Shown here: positions 9,255 to 19,119 of the stretch, one piece after another
How positions within the stretch are numbered: the stretch's first letter is position 1
Layout: every line of letters starts with the position of its first letter
Source of the DNA: Streptomyces sp. NBC_00523
GTDB taxonomy: Bacteria > Actinomycetota > Actinomycetes > Streptomycetales > Streptomycetaceae
Direction of reading: 5' to 3'
DNA length: 64,000 nt
Assembly: GCF_036346615.1 (NCBI RefSeq)
Contig: NZ_CP107836.1
Location: 3,286,001-3,350,000 of the forward strand
Notes under the pieces: model-generated
The model's input: only the letters and a program-made list of their open reading frames with translations
Database searches by the model: none
What the model was told of the DNA's origin: nothing
Made by a program: the position numbers and the translations under genes

Positions 9255-11084
9255 ATGTCTGTCACGGTAGATGGGGATAAATCAGGATCGGTTCCGGTTC
9301 GCGCACGTGCGTTCGTGCGCGGCCCCCGGCCGGAGGCCGTGCCCGCGCTCGTCGGCACGGCATGCACCGCCGTCGGACTGATCGACGTCGCGGCCGGGGT
9401 CTTTCCGCGCTTCCGGCACAGCCGCATGCACAATCTGGCCGAGGTCCTTCCCGGGGCCCTCGGCCCGTTCGCGGCCGCGCTCTCGCTCAGCGCCGGGGTC
9501 CTGCTGCTGCTCCTGGCCCACGGCCTCAAGCGGCACAAGCGCCGGGCCTGGCGGGCCGCGGTCGTCCTGCTCCCGGCGGGCGCGCTGGCCCAGTTCAGCT
9601 ATCGGCACTCGGTCCTGGGCGCCCTGGTCTCGCTGACGCTGTGTTACCTGCTGGTGCACCACCGGAGCGAGTTCGCCGCCCTGCCCGACCCGCGCAGCCG
9701 GTGGCGGGCCCTGGCCAACTTCGTCCTGCTCGGCGCCGGTTCGCTCGGCCTCGGCCTGGTCATCGTCAGCGCCCACCCCCGCCGCATGGTCGGCAGCCCC
9801 AGCATCGCCGACCGCCTCCAGCACGTGCTGTACGGCCTGGTCGGCTTCGAGGGGCCCGTCGACTACGCCGGGGACACCTCCTGGACCGTCGGCTGCTCAC
9901 TCGGCGCCCTCGGCCTGCTGACCGCCGTCACCACCATCTACCTGGCCTTCCGCCCCGAACACCCGGCCGCCCGGCTCACCGAGGACGACGAGGCCCGGCT
10001 GCGCGCCCTGCTGGAACGGCACGGCGGACGCGACTCGCTCGGCCACTTCGCGCTCCGCCGCGACAAGGCCGTCGTCTTCTCGCCCAGCGGCAAGGCCGCC
10101 GTCTGCTACCGCGTGGTCTCCGGCGTGATGCTCGCCAGCGGCGACCCGATCGGCGACGTGGAGGCGTGGCCCGGCGCCATCGAACGCTTCATGGACGAGG
10201 CCCGGGCGCACTCCTGGGCCCCCGCCGTCATGGGATGCGGCGAGACCGGGGGCGAGGTCTGGACCCGCGAGACCGGACTCACCGCCCTGGAGCTGGGCGA
10301 CGAGGCGGTGGTCGACGTCGCGGATTTCTCCCTCGCCGGGCGCGCGATGCGCAACGTACGCCAGATGGTGAAGCGCATTGAGCGCAACGGCTACGAGACC
10401 CGCGTCCGGCGCGTGGCCGACATCGGCGAGACCGAACTCGCCCGCATCCGCCGGGCCGCCGCCGACTGGCGCGGCACCGACACCGAACGCGGCTTCTCCA
10501 TGGCCCTCGGCCGGATCGGCGACGCCTCCGACCAGGACTGCTTCATCGCCACCGCCCACAAGGCGGACGAGCACAGCGCCGACTCCCCGTACGGCGACCT
10601 GAAGGCCATGCTCCACTTCGTGCCCTGGGGCCGCGACGGCATGTCCCTCGACCTCATGCGCCGCGACCGCTCCGCCGACCCCGGCATGAACGAGCTGCTG
10701 ATCGTCGCCTCCCTCCAGGCCGCGCCCCGGCTCGGCATCAGCCGCGTCTCGCTGAACTTCGCGATGTTCCGCTCCGCACTCGCCCGGGGCGAGAAGCTGG
10801 GCGCGGGGCCCGTGCTGCGGGTCTGGCGCGGGCTGCTGATCTTCCTCTCGCGCTGGTTCCAGATCGAGTCGCTGTACAAGTTCAACGCCAAGTTCCGGCC
10901 GCGCTGGGAGCCCCGCTTCGTGGTCTACCGCACCGCCCGCGACCTGCCCCGCATCTCCTTCGCCGCGATGCAGGCCGAGGGCTTCGTGCACCTGGCGCTC
11001 CCCCGCCCGCTCCGGTTCGCCCCGCGCCGCCCCTGCACCCACGCCCGGCCCCAGGCGGGTGACCAGGACGCCCGTACGGCGTAG
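9255..11084 (+). CDS. MprF-like aminoacyl-phosphatidylglycerol synthase (DUF2156)
   Basis: 609 residues. The N-terminal part (about 20-235) has six to seven membrane helices. The soluble C-terminal domain (about 240-590) is of the DUF2156 dual-GNAT type found in MprF/LysX enzymes that transfer amino acids from aminoacyl-tRNA to phosphatidylglycerol. Family segments include LGHFALRRDK, GDPIGD, RQMVKRIERNGY and SLNFAMFRS. It lacks the very long flippase region of Staphylococcus MprF. The amino acid transferred cannot be told from sequence. ATG 9255 has GGGAAG 5 nt upstream. Expected effect: lowering of envelope negative charge and resistance to cationic peptides. Confidence 0.88.
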   Translation: MSVTVDGDKSGSVPVRARAFVRGPRPEAVPALVGTACTAVGLIDVAAGVFPRFRHSRMHNLAEVLPGALGPFAAALSLSAGVLLLLLAHGLKRHKRRAWRAAVVLLPAGALAQFSYRHSVLGALVSLTLCYLLVHHRSEFAALPDPRSRWRALANFVLLGAGSLGLGLVIVSAHPRRMVGSPSIADRLQHVLYGLVGFEGPVDYAGDTSWTVGCSLGALGLLTAVTTIYLAFRPEHPAARLTEDDEARLRALLERHGGRDSLGHFALRRDKAVVFSPSGKAAVCYRVVSGVMLASGDPIGDVEAWPGAIERFMDEARAHSWAPAVMGCGETGGEVWTRETGLTALELGDEAVVDVADFSLAGRAMRNVRQMVKRIERNGYETRVRRVADIGETELARIRRAAADWRGTDTERGFSMALGRIGDASDQDCFIATAHKADEHSADSPYGDLKAMLHFVPWGRDGMSLDLMRRDRSADPGMNELLIVASLQAAPRLGISRVSLNFAMFRSALARGEKLGAGPVLRVWRGLLIFLSRWFQIESLYKFNAKFRPRWEPRFVVYRTARDLPRISFAAMQAEGFVHLALPRPLRFAPRRPCTHARPQAGDQDARTA

Positions 11085-11102
11085 CGGGAGCCCGTACGGG
11101 CC

Positions 11103-11108
11103 TAGGCT
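11103..11108 (+). promoter_or_regulatory. Candidate -10 of a leaderless folP promoter
   Basis: TAGGCT ends 6 nt before the folP ATG and no ribosome site is present, so transcription would begin at or next to the start codon. A convincing -35 box was not found. Confidence 0.45.
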
Positions 11109-11114
11109 GGTCAT

Positions 11115-11969
11115 ATGAGTACGTTGCGTGGAACGGTCCAGGGTCTGCCGGAGTGGGACCGCTGCGCGGTCATGGGCGTCGTCAACGTGACGCCCGACTC
11201 CTTCTCCGACGGGGGCCGCTGGTTCGACACCACGAAGGCCGTCAAGCACGGCCTCGACCTGGTCGCCGAGGGCGCCGACCTGGTGGACGTCGGCGGCGAG
11301 TCCACCCGCCCCGGCGCCAGCCGGGTGGACGAGTCCGAGGAGCTGCGCCGGGTGATCCCGGTCGTCCGGGGCCTGGTTTCGGAGGGCGTCAAGGTCTCCG
11401 TCGACACCATGCGCGCACGCGTCGCCGAGCAGGCGATCGCCGCCGGAGCGGTCCTCGTCAACGACGTCAGCGGCGGCCAGGCCGACCCGGACATGGTCCC
11501 CGTGGTCGCCGCCGCCGGCGCGCCGTTCGTCGTCATGCACTGGCGCGGCTTCAGCGAGTCGATGAACAGCCGGGCGGTGTACGGGGACGTGGTCGGCGAG
11601 GTCACCGACGAGCTGCGCGCCCGGATGGACGCGGTGGTGGCCGGCGGCATCGCCCCGGAACGCCTCGTCATCGACCCCGGACTCGGCTTCGCCAAGGACG
11701 CCCCGCACGACCTGGCGCTGCTGGCCGGGCTGGACGCGCTGCACGCCCTCGGCCGCCCCCTGCTGGTCGCCGCGTCCCGCAAGCGGTTCCTGGGCCACGT
11801 CCTGGCCCGCGAGGGCGCCGCACCGCCGCCCGCCCGCGAGCGCGACGCCGCCACCGCCGCCGTCTCCGCCCTCTCCGCCCGGGCCGGCGCCTGGGCGGTC
11901 CGCGTCCACGAGGTCCGGGCCACCGCCGACGCCGTCCGGGTCGCCCGCGCCATCGAGGGAGCCGCGTGA
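11115..11969 (+). CDS. folP: Dihydropteroate synthase
   Basis: 284-residue TIM-barrel enzyme that joins 6-hydroxymethyl-7,8-dihydropterin pyrophosphate to p-aminobenzoate; it is the sulfonamide target. Signature 1 is MGVVNVTPDSFSDGG (residues 20-34) and signature 2 is VDVGGESTRPGA. Later hallmarks are VSVDTMRA, NDVSGG, VIDPGLGFAKD and ASRKRFLG. Length is normal. It heads a rightward folate cluster with folB and folK. Its stop overlaps the GTG of the next gene by 4 nt. A TAGGCT box just before the ATG suggests a leaderless transcript. Confidence 0.97.
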   Translation: MSTLRGTVQGLPEWDRCAVMGVVNVTPDSFSDGGRWFDTTKAVKHGLDLVAEGADLVDVGGESTRPGASRVDESEELRRVIPVVRGLVSEGVKVSVDTMRARVAEQAIAAGAVLVNDVSGGQADPDMVPVVAAAGAPFVVMHWRGFSESMNSRAVYGDVVGEVTDELRARMDAVVAGGIAPERLVIDPGLGFAKDAPHDLALLAGLDALHALGRPLLVAASRKRFLGHVLAREGAAPPPARERDAATAAVSALSARAGAWAVRVHEVRATADAVRVARAIEGAA

Positions 11970-12007
11970 CCGGGCCGGGCGACGAGGTGACCGGGCCGGG
12001 CGACGAG
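11966..12007. repeat. Perfect 21-bp tandem duplication at the folP / NTF2-like junction
   Basis: Two identical 21-bp units (11966-11986 and 11987-12007), each beginning GTGACCGGGCCGGG. The first covers the folP stop codon and the GTG start of the next gene. The second adds the in-frame heptapeptide VTGPGDE a second time and offers a second GTG start. Confidence 0.9.
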
Positions 12008-12469
12008 CACGCGGACGCCGCCGCCGACATCGCGGCCGTCGAGCAGGCCAACACCGCGTACTACGAGGCGGTGGAGCGTGGCGACCTGGACGCGCTGACC
12101 TCGGCCTGGCTGCCGGACGAGGAGCTGACGGTCTCCTGCGTGCACCCCGGGTGGCCGGTGCTCAGCGGGCGGCGCGAGGTGCTGCGCAGCTACGCGCTGA
12201 TCATGGCGAACACCGAGTACATCCAGTTCTTCCTGACCGACGTCGGCGTCTCCATGACCGCCGACACCGCGCTGGTGACCTGCACCGAGAACATCCTCAG
12301 CGGCGGCCCCGCCGAGGAGGGCGCCTCGCTCGGCCCGCTCGTCGGGCAGCTCGTCGTCGCCACGAATGTGTTCCGCCGCACTCCGGACGGCTGGAAGCTC
12401 TGGTCGCACCACGGTTCGCCCGTACTGGCCGAAACCGGTGAGGAAGAGGACGAAGACCCCACGTCCTGA
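11966..12469 (+). CDS. NTF2/SnoaL-like (nuclear transport factor 2 superfamily) protein
   Basis: 167-residue protein with the cone-shaped NTF2-like fold signature IAAVEQANTAYYEAVERGDLD followed by W-L-P-DEEL, a GR(R)EVLRSYA helix and a C-terminal NVFRRTPDGWKLWSHHGSP strand pair. Members are small ligand-binding or isomerase-like proteins; the function is unknown. It is conserved between folP and folB in Streptomyces as far as I recall, so a folate-related role is possible. The GTG at 11966 overlaps the folP stop by 4 nt. The first 14 residues are a duplicated heptad VTGPGDE produced by a 21-bp tandem repeat; the second GTG at 11987 is an equally good start. Confidence 0.85.
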   Translation: MTGPGDEVTGPGDEHADAAADIAAVEQANTAYYEAVERGDLDALTSAWLPDEELTVSCVHPGWPVLSGRREVLRSYALIMANTEYIQFFLTDVGVSMTADTALVTCTENILSGGPAEEGASLGPLVGQLVVATNVFRRTPDGWKLWSHHGSPVLAETGEEEDEDPTS

Positions 12470-12679
12470 GCCGGTCCGGCCCACTTTCGGGCACGAAAGC
12501 CGGTCCCGGGTGATTGGACCCCGCCACATCGGGGTATCAGCGGCTATCTGTTCCGCGCCCGCAGGCTCGGCCCCCACGGGGGAGGGCTGTCGGTGCTCGC
12601 AGGTAGATTCGAAATCGGGCACCCGGCCGCCCGCACGCGGCCCCGCGCCCCCAGACCAACGACAGCAGGAGTGATTCGC

Positions 12680-13039
12680 GTGGATCGTGTCGCGCTGCGC
12701 GGCCTCAAGGCCCGCGGGCACCATGGCGTCTTCCCCCGGGAACGGGAAGAGGGACAGACGTTCATCGTGGACCTGGTGCTCGGCCTCGACACCCGCCCCG
12801 CGGCAGCCACCGACGACCTGACGAAGACCGTGCACTACGGCGTGGTCGCGGAGGAGGTCGTCGCGGTGGTCCAGGGCGAGCCGGTCGACCTGATCGAGAC
12901 GCTCGCCGAGCGCATCGCCCAGCAGTGCCTCAAGCACGACGGCGTCGAGGAGGTGGAGGTCGTGGTGCACAAGCCGGACGCGCCCATCACCGTCCCGTTC
13001 GACGACGTCACCATCACCATCACCCGGAGCCGAGCATGA
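12680..13039 (+). CDS. folB: Dihydroneopterin aldolase
   Basis: 119-residue enzyme that cleaves 7,8-dihydroneopterin to 6-hydroxymethyl-dihydropterin and glycolaldehyde. It shows the typical start VDRVALRGLKARGHHGVFPRERE, the HYGVVAEEV segment and VHKPDAPI near the end. GTG 12680 sits 8 nt after AGGAG; the GTG at 12671 overlaps that ribosome site and is rejected. It is separated from the NTF2-like gene by 210 nt, within which a TAGATT (12604-12609) could be a -10 box. It overlaps folK by 4 nt. Confidence 0.96.
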   Translation: MDRVALRGLKARGHHGVFPREREEGQTFIVDLVLGLDTRPAAATDDLTKTVHYGVVAEEVVAVVQGEPVDLIETLAERIAQQCLKHDGVEEVEVVVHKPDAPITVPFDDVTITITRSRA

Positions 13040-13647
13040 CTGCATTTTCCACCGAAGGGCAGAGCGACCCGACCGTACAGCCGGTGCCCGCCTCCGTGGT
13101 CGAGCAGGTGGATGCCGCGGACATCACCCTTTCCAACCCCAAAATGGCCGTGCTCTCGCTCGGCGCCAACCTGGGCAACCGCCTGGAGACGCTCCAGGGC
13201 GCCATCGACGCCCTGGAGGACACGCCCGGCCTCCGGGTCAAGGCGGTCTCCCCGGTGTACGAGACGGAGCCCTGGGGCGTCGACCCGGGCTCCCAGCCCT
13301 CGTACTTCAACGCGGTGATCGTCGTGAAGACGACGCTGCCCCCGTCCTCGCTCCTGGAGCGCGGCCAGGCCATCGAGGAAGCCTTCGAACGGGTCCGTGA
13401 GGAGCGCTGGGGTCCGCGCACCATCGACGTCGACATCGTGTCGTACGCGGATGTCGTCTCCGACGACCCGGTGCTCACCCTGCCCCACCCCAGGGCCCGC
13501 GAGCGCGCCTTCGTCCTCGCCCCCTGGCACGACGTGGACCCCGAGGCCCAGCTGCCCGGCGCGGGCCCGGTCGCCGATCTGCTGACGGGTGTCGGGCGCG
13601 ACGGCGTGCTCCCCCGGGCCGACCTGGAACTCCGGCTGCCCGAGTAG
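13036..13647 (+). CDS. folK: 2-amino-4-hydroxy-6-hydroxymethyldihydropteridine pyrophosphokinase (HPPK)
   Basis: 203-residue enzyme that pyrophosphorylates 6-hydroxymethyl-dihydropterin, feeding FolP. Hallmarks are AVLSLGANLGNR, SPVYETEPWG, FNAVIVVKT, the signature RWGPRTIDVDIV and LPHPRARERAFVL. The first 36 residues before MAVLSLG are an actinomycete-type extension of unknown use. Start ATGA overlaps the folB stop, so the two are translationally coupled. Confidence 0.97.
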   Translation: MTAFSTEGQSDPTVQPVPASVVEQVDAADITLSNPKMAVLSLGANLGNRLETLQGAIDALEDTPGLRVKAVSPVYETEPWGVDPGSQPSYFNAVIVVKTTLPPSSLLERGQAIEEAFERVREERWGPRTIDVDIVSYADVVSDDPVLTLPHPRARERAFVLAPWHDVDPEAQLPGAGPVADLLTGVGRDGVLPRADLELRLPE

Positions 13648-13705
13648 TCGTTAGGCTCACAGAACACAGCACGACGGACACAGGCGGCGAAGGGCGGCGC
13701 ACGGG

Positions 13706-14191
13706 GTGAAGCAACTACGGCTCGGAGTCCTGGCCGGCCTCTTCGCCGCCGCCGGAGTCCTGTCCTGGGGCGCCGCCCGCCTCTGGGACTCCCTGGGCAC
13801 GCTGCCGAGCGTCCCGCTCTTCGCGCCCATCGTCCTGGCGCTGATCGCCGTCGTCCTGCTGGCCACGGCGCTGTCCATCCGCGCCCGCCTGCGCGCCCAG
13901 CGCGAGCGCCGCCCGGACGCGAAGGGCGTCGAGCCCATGATGGCCGCCCGCGCCCTGGTCTTCGCCCAGGCGAGCGCCCTGGTCGTCGCCCTGGTCTCCG
14001 GCATGTACGGCGGCACGGCCGTCTTCCTGCTCGGCTCCCTGGACAACCCGCCCCGCCGTGACCAGGCCATCTACGCCGCCTTCGCGGTCCTGGCCGGCAT
14101 CGCGGTCATCGCCGCCGCCCTCTTCCTGGAGCGCGTCTGCAAGCTCCCGGACGACAAGGACGACAACAAGCCGGACGCGGCGGCGGCGTAA
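13706..14191 (+). CDS. DUF3180 family membrane protein
   Basis: 161-residue integral membrane protein with four helices (about 5-22, 33-55, 78-98 and 114-135) and a charged C-terminal tail KLPDDKDDNKPD. It belongs to DUF3180, an actinobacterial family usually found next to folK; the function is unknown. It starts with GTG (VKQLRLGVLAG). A TAGGCT box at 13652-13657, 48 nt upstream, suggests its own promoter in addition to folK read-through. It converges with folE. Confidence 0.88.
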   Translation: MKQLRLGVLAGLFAAAGVLSWGAARLWDSLGTLPSVPLFAPIVLALIAVVLLATALSIRARLRAQRERRPDAKGVEPMMAARALVFAQASALVVALVSGMYGGTAVFLLGSLDNPPRRDQAIYAAFAVLAGIAVIAAALFLERVCKLPDDKDDNKPDAAAA

Positions 14192-14233
14192 CGCCGCTGC
14201 CGGGTCCGGCTCGGGGACGGGCGGGGAGCGGGG

Positions 14234-14839
14234 TCAGCGCGCCATGATGAGGCTCATGGCCTCGGCGCGCGTCGCGGGGTCGCGCAGCTGTCCGCGGACC
14301 GCGGAGGTCAGCGTCTTCGCCCCGGGCTTGCGGATGCCGCGCATCGACATGCACATGTGCTCGCACTCGATGACGACGATGACGCCGCGCGGCTCCAGGA
14401 TCTCCATCAGGGACTCGGCGACCTGCGTGGTCAGCCGCTCCTGCACCTGCGGACGGCGGGCGTAGACGTCCACCAGCCGGGCCAGCTTCGACAGACCGGT
14501 GATCTTGCCGCTGGTGGCCGGAATGTACCCGACGTGCGCCACACCTCGGAACGGGACCAGATGATGTTCACACGTACTGAACACTTCGATGTCCTTGACG
14601 AGCACCATCTCGTCGTGGCCCAGGTCGAACGTGGTCGTCAGGACGTCCTCGGCCTGCTGGTAGAGCCCGGCGAATATCTCCTTGTACGCCCGCGCCACCC
14701 GCCCCGGCGTCTCCTTCAGGCCCTCGCGGTCGGGGTCCTCGCCCACGGCCAGCAGCAGCTCCCGGACGGCGGCCTCGGCACGTTTCTCGTCGAACTCGCC
14801 GATCGGTCCCTGGGGGTCCAGCGTCACCGGGTCGGTCAT
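14234..14839 (-). CDS. folE: GTP cyclohydrolase I
   Basis: 201-residue type I enzyme converting GTP to dihydroneopterin triphosphate, the first folate step. Zinc ligands and active site are visible: the [11 protein letters not shown] motif and [15 protein letters not shown], which hold the two cysteines and histidines of the family. The segment [10 protein letters not shown] is also typical. ATG 14839 has GAGG about 9 nt upstream. It converges with the DUF3180 gene and lies downstream of ftsH on the same strand, with 149 nt between them that contain a TAGCCT candidate -10. Confidence 0.97.
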   Translation of the reverse strand: MTDPVTLDPQGPIGEFDEKRAEAAVRELLLAVGEDPDREGLKETPGRVARAYKEIFAGLYQQAEDVLTTTFDLGHDEMVLVKDIEVFSTCEHHLVPFRGVAHVGYIPATSGKITGLSKLARLVDVYARRPQVQERLTTQVAESLMEILEPRGVIVVIECEHMCMSMRGIRKPGAKTLTSAVRGQLRDPATRAEAMSLIMAR

Positions 14840-14988
14840 GTGTGCCTCGTTCCTTGAGCTGTCACTGCGGGGGCATCCGCGCAGGTGTACGGAAAAGCCG
14901 CGCCCCCAACAGGCTAGAACCTGGGGGACGCGGCATCCATTCCGGGCCTGGTGGGAGCCCCGTGACGGGGGACACACCGGGTCGGTGA

Positions 14989-17013
14989 CTAGCTCTCGGG
15001 ACGCTCCTCGGGGAGGGCCTCCGTGCCCGGCACGGTGTCCGTGACGGGGGCGGCGGCCGTGCTCGCGCCGTTGGTGAGGGCGAGCTCCTTCGGGGAGAGG
15101 ACCGGCGGGCGGGTGGACGGGGTGCGGCGGGCGGAGCCGGTCCACGCGGGGCGGGCCGGTCGCTTGACGATCGGGGCGAAGATCTCGGCGATCTCCTCCT
15201 TGCCCAGGGTCTCCTTCTCCAGGAGGCGGAGAACCAGGGTGTCGAGCACGTCGCGATTCTCTACGAGGATCTCCCACGCGTCGTTGTGCGCGGTCTCGAT
15301 GAGCTTCTTGACCTCTTCGTCCACCAGCGCGGCGACCTCTTCCGAGTAGTCGCGCTGGTGGCCCATCTCGCGGCCCACGAACGGTTCGGTGTTGTCGCCG
15401 CCGAACTTGATCGCGCCGAGCCGCTCGGTCATGCCGTACTGCGTGACCATCGCGCGGGCCGTCGCCGTGGCCTTCTCGATGTCGTTCGCGGCGCCGGTGG
15501 TCGGGTCGTGGAAGACCAGCTCCTCGGCCGCGCGCCCGCCCAGCATGTAGGCCAGCTGGTCGAGCATCTCGTTGCGCGTCGTGGAGTACTTGTCCTCCTC
15601 CGGGAGCACCATCGTGTAACCGAGGGCGCGGCCGCGGGAGAGGATCGTGATCTTGTGGACCGGGTCCGACTGGGGGGAAGCCGCCGCGACCAGGGCGTGT
15701 CCGCCCTCGTGGTACGCGGTGATCTTCTTCTCCTTCTCGGACATGATCCGGGTCCGCTTCTGCGGGCCCGCCACGACACGGTCGATGGCCTCGTCCAGCA
15801 TCGCGTTGTCGATGAGCTTCTGGTTGCTGCGCGCCGTCAGGAGCGCGGCCTCGTTCAGCACGTTCGACAGGTCGGCACCGGTGAAGCCGGGCGTGCGCCG
15901 GGCGACGGCGCCGAGGTCGACGTCCGGGGCGACCGGCTTGCCCTTCTGGTGGACCTTCAGGATCTCCAGGCGGCCCTGCATGTCCGGCCGGTCGACCGCG
16001 ATCTGCCGGTCGAAGCGGCCCGGGCGCAGCAGCGCCGGGTCGAGGATGTCCGGGCGGTTCGTGGCGGCGATCAGGATGACGCCGCCCTTCACGTCGAAGC
16101 CGTCCATCTCCACGAGGAGCTGGTTGAGCGTCTGCTCGCGCTCGTCGTGACCGCCGCCCATGCCGGCGCCGCGGTGGCGGCCGACGGCGTCGATCTCGTC
16201 CACGAAGACGATCGCCGGGGCGTTCGCCTTGGCCTGCTCGAAGAGGTCGCGGACCCGGGAGGCGCCGACACCGACGAACATCTCCACGAAGTCGGAGCCG
16301 GAGATCGAGTAGAACGGGACGCCCGCCTCGCCCGCGACGGCGCGCGCGAGCAGGGTCTTGCCCGTACCGGGAGGCCCGTAGAGCAGGACGCCCTTGGGGA
16401 TCTTGGCGCCGACGGCCTGGAACTTGGCCGGCTCCTGGAGGAACTCCTTGATCTCGTGGAGCTCCTCGACCGCCTCGTCCGAGCCCGCCACGTCGGCGAA
16501 CGTCGTCTTCGGGGTGTCCTTGGTGATCAGCTTGGCCTTGGACTTGCCGAACTGCATGACCTTGGAGCCGCCACCCTGCATCTGATTCATCAGGAACAGG
16601 AAGACGACCACGATGAGGACGAACGGCAGCAGCGAGAAGAGGATCGAGACGAACGGGGACTGCTTCGAGGGCGAGACGGTGTACCCGTCCTTGATGTCGC
16701 CGCTCTCGTACTTCTTCTGGAGCATGTCGGCGAGCTGGACGCCCTGGTTGCCGATGTAGCTCGCCTGGAACTTGCTGCCGGACTCGCCGGACAGCTTCTG
16801 ACCGTCCTTCAGTTCGACCTTGATGATGTGATCGTCACCGGTGGTGAGCTTGGCCTGGTCCACCTGGTTCTTGCTGATCGCCTGGATCACCTGTCCGGTG
16901 TCCACCGTCTTGTAGCCGCCGCCCGAGCCGACGACATTCATCAACACGACCACGGCGAGGACGGCCAGCACGATCCACATGACCGGCCCACGGAAGTATC
17001 GCTTCACGTCCAT
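14989..17013 (-). CDS. ftsH: ATP-dependent zinc metalloprotease FtsH
   Basis: 674-residue membrane AAA+ protease. It has an N-terminal helix (about 11-29), an external domain, and a second helix (about 121-142). The AAA module has Walker A GPPGTGKT (213-220), the Walker B segment IVFVDEID and the SRH segment [19 protein letters not shown]. The zinc protease motif HEGGH is at 435-439. The C-terminal ~70 residues are a Pro/Thr-rich tail. It degrades misassembled membrane proteins and regulators. The 193-nt gap to hpt upstream must hold its promoter. Confidence 0.97.
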   Translation of the reverse strand: MDVKRYFRGPVMWIVLAVLAVVVLMNVVGSGGGYKTVDTGQVIQAISKNQVDQAKLTTGDDHIIKVELKDGQKLSGESGSKFQASYIGNQGVQLADMLQKKYESGDIKDGYTVSPSKQSPFVSILFSLLPFVLIVVVFLFLMNQMQGGGSKVMQFGKSKAKLITKDTPKTTFADVAGSDEAVEELHEIKEFLQEPAKFQAVGAKIPKGVLLYGPPGTGKTLLARAVAGEAGVPFYSISGSDFVEMFVGVGASRVRDLFEQAKANAPAIVFVDEIDAVGRHRGAGMGGGHDEREQTLNQLLVEMDGFDVKGGVILIAATNRPDILDPALLRPGRFDRQIAVDRPDMQGRLEILKVHQKGKPVAPDVDLGAVARRTPGFTGADLSNVLNEAALLTARSNQKLIDNAMLDEAIDRVVAGPQKRTRIMSEKEKKITAYHEGGHALVAAASPQSDPVHKITILSRGRALGYTMVLPEEDKYSTTRNEMLDQLAYMLGGRAAEELVFHDPTTGAANDIEKATATARAMVTQYGMTERLGAIKFGGDNTEPFVGREMGHQRDYSEEVAALVDEEVKKLIETAHNDAWEILVENRDVLDTLVLRLLEKETLGKEEIAEIFAPIVKRPARPAWTGSARRTPSTRPPVLSPKELALTNGASTAAAPVTDTVPGTEALPEERPES

Positions 17014-17206
17014 CCATACGAGGCGAAGACGCCCCGTCCCTCCTGCCCGTAGGTAAATGCTGCTGTGAGTAAAGACTGTTCTTCGGACGGTACCCCAGCA
17101 TGGTCACCGGCGTCCGCCTCGGACGTCCGGCAATCGCGCCTCGAAGGCTCAACGGCGGGCGGCCCGTGAGGGTTCCCGGCGGGCCCTGCGGCGGGTCCGC
17201 GGGCCC

Positions 17207-17761
17207 TCAGCCTCCGTATACGTGCGGGGCGAGAGTCCCGACGAAGGGGAGGTTGCGGTACTTCTCGGCGTAGTCGAGGCCGTAGCCGACGACGAACTCG
17301 TTGGGAATGTCGAAGCCGACCCACTTGCAGTCGAGCGCGACCTTGGCCGCGTCCGGCTTGCGGAGCAGGGTGCAGATCTCCAGCGAGGCGGGCTCGCGCG
17401 AGCCCAGGTTCGACATCAGCCAGGACAGCGTCAGGCCGGAGTCGATGATGTCCTCGACGATCAGGACGTGCTTGCCCTTGATGTCGGTGTCCAGGTCCTT
17501 GAGGATCCGGACGACACCGGAGGACTGGGTGCCCGCGCCGTACGAGGAGACGGCCATCCAGTCCATGGTGACGGGGGTGGACAGCGCACGCGCCAGGTCC
17601 GCCATGACCATGACGGCGCCCTTGAGGACCCCGACGAGGAGCAGGTCCTTGCCGGCGTACTCCGCGTCGATCTTCGCGGCCAGCTCCACGAGCTTCGCGT
17701 CGATCTCTTCCTTGGTGAGGAGCACCGACTGGAGGTCGGTGCCCATGTCCTTCTCGTTCAC
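17207..17761 (-). CDS. hpt: Hypoxanthine phosphoribosyltransferase
   Basis: 184-residue purine salvage enzyme converting hypoxanthine/guanine and PRPP to IMP/GMP. The PRPP-binding motif is [13 protein letters not shown]; other hallmarks are [29 protein letters not shown] and the end segment [21 protein letters not shown] 17761 (VNEKDMGTD) fits the known N-terminus of Streptomyces homologues; the ATG at 17746, which has GAGAAGG just before it, is an alternative. The gene follows tilS on the same strand, as in many bacteria (tilS-hpt-ftsH). Confidence 0.96.
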   Translation of the reverse strand: MNEKDMGTDLQSVLLTKEEIDAKLVELAAKIDAEYAGKDLLLVGVLKGAVMVMADLARALSTPVTMDWMAVSSYGAGTQSSGVVRILKDLDTDIKGKHVLIVEDIIDSGLTLSWLMSNLGSREPASLEICTLLRKPDAAKVALDCKWVGFDIPNEFVVGYGLDYAEKYRNLPFVGTLAPHVYGG

Positions 17762-17847
17762 CCGCGTCTCTTTCTGTGCCTGCCGGGTCCGGGGGTGGAG
17801 TCCCGGACCTGCGCGGCCGCTCGCCCTGCGTGTCAGCCGCTCGTGCG

Positions 17848-18930
17848 TCAGCTCTGCCGGATGACCAGTCTGCCACCCTGCCGCAGGGCTTCGACGCGGC
17901 CGGGGAGGTTGATGGCCTGCTGGCCGCGCCAGCCGGTGACCAGGCGGTCCACTTCCTCGATGTGCCGGGCGAAGAGCGAACCGGCCGGGGAACCCGCGTC
18001 TATGGCGGCCCGGCGCAGCACCCGGCGGCGTACGGCGGGGGGCAGCGCGTAGAGCTTGGCGCACTCCAGCCGGCCCGCGTCGTCGCGTACGTCACGGTCG
18101 GCGGCGGCGGCCCAGGTGTCGAGGGCGTCCGCGTCGTCGCGGGAGAGCTGGGCCGTACGGGCGAGGGCTTCGACGACGCCCTTGCCGAGGGCCTTCTCCA
18201 GGGCGGGCAGGCCCTCGTGGCGCAGCCGGGAGCGGGTGTAGGCGGGGTCGATGTTGTGGGGGTCGTCCCAGACGGGCAGGGACTGGGCGAAGCAGGCGGT
18301 GCGGGCGGTCTGCCGGTCGAGCTGGAGGAAGGGGCGGCGGTAGCGGCCGGCCGGGCCGGAGGCGGCGGCCATGCCGGACAGGGAGCGGATGCCGGAGCCC
18401 CGGGCGAGGCCCAGCAGGACGGTCTCGGCCTGGTCGTCGCGGGTGTGGCCGAGGAGGACCGCGGCGGCGCCGTGGCGTTCGGCGGCGGCGTCCAGCGCGG
18501 CGTAGCGGGCGTCGCGGGCGGCGGCCTCGGGTCCGCCGTCGCGGCCGACGTGGACGGCGACGGCCTCGGCGGGGCCGAGGTCCATGGCGGCGAGCCGGGC
18601 GGCGACCTCGGCGGCGCGGAGGTCGGAGCCGTCCTGGAGGCCGTGGTCGACGGTGATGCCGCCGGCCCGGACGGGGAGTTTGCGGGCCTCGAAGGCGAGG
18701 GCGGAGGCGAGCGCCATGGAGTCGGCGCCGCCGGAGCAGGCCACGAGCACCAGGGGGGTGTCGGGGCGGTCGGGGAGCGTGCCGAGGCGGCTGCCCCCGC
18801 CGGCCCCGGCGAGCTCGGGGTGCGGGGCGTGCCCGGCGCGTTCGGTCTGTTCGGCGTGTTCGGCGATGACGTCGTGGAGTACGCGGCGGACCGCCAGGCG
18901 TATCGCCGCGACCGCAGGATGGGGACCCAT
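17848..18930 (-). CDS. tilS: tRNA(Ile)-lysidine synthase
   Basis: 360-residue N-type ATP pyrophosphatase that makes lysidine at position 34 of the CAU-anticodon tRNA(Ile). The PP-loop is [12 protein letters not shown]. Family segments [25 protein letters not shown] and RPFLQL plus a shorter C-terminal domain are present. ATG 18930 ([11 protein letters not shown]) is used; a longer frame to 19026 is Arg/Pro-rich and unlike the family. It heads tilS-hpt-ftsH. Confidence 0.95.
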   Translation of the reverse strand: MGPHPAVAAIRLAVRRVLHDVIAEHAEQTERAGHAPHPELAGAGGGSRLGTLPDRPDTPLVLVACSGGADSMALASALAFEARKLPVRAGGITVDHGLQDGSDLRAAEVAARLAAMDLGPAEAVAVHVGRDGGPEAAARDARYAALDAAAERHGAAAVLLGHTRDDQAETVLLGLARGSGIRSLSGMAAASGPAGRYRRPFLQLDRQTARTACFAQSLPVWDDPHNIDPAYTRSRLRHEGLPALEKALGKGVVEALARTAQLSRDDADALDTWAAAADRDVRDDAGRLECAKLYALPPAVRRRVLRRAAIDAGSPAGSLFARHIEEVDRLVTGWRGQQAINLPGRVEALRQGGRLVIRQS

Positions 18931-19022
18931 GTCCGGTGCCCTTCGTGAGGAGCTTGAGGGGTGTCTCGGAGTGCCGGGACGGGAAGGAGTGCCGTCACTC
19001 AGAGTGCGTCGATGGTGACAGA

Positions 19023-19046
19023 GCAATGCCGTTCATCGAGCATTGC
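19023..19046. promoter_or_regulatory. Inverted repeat upstream of tilS
   Basis: GCAATGC (19023-19029) and GCATTGC (19040-19046) form perfect 7-bp arms around 10 nt, 93 nt upstream of tilS in a region with no gene. It may be an operator or a small hairpin; nothing identifies the binding protein. The rest of 18931-19119 shows nothing else convincing. Confidence 0.35.
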
Positions 19047-19119
19047 ACGCCTTCCCATGCCCCTACGGTCCCTCGGATGGGTGATTACCGGCGCGTTGCC
19101 TTCGTACCGGGGACCTTGA

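Noticed and set aside
12593..12679. N-terminal extension of folB from an upstream start
   Set aside because: The extra residues are Arg/Pro-rich, unlike the family, and the AGGAG site fits the GTG at 12680.
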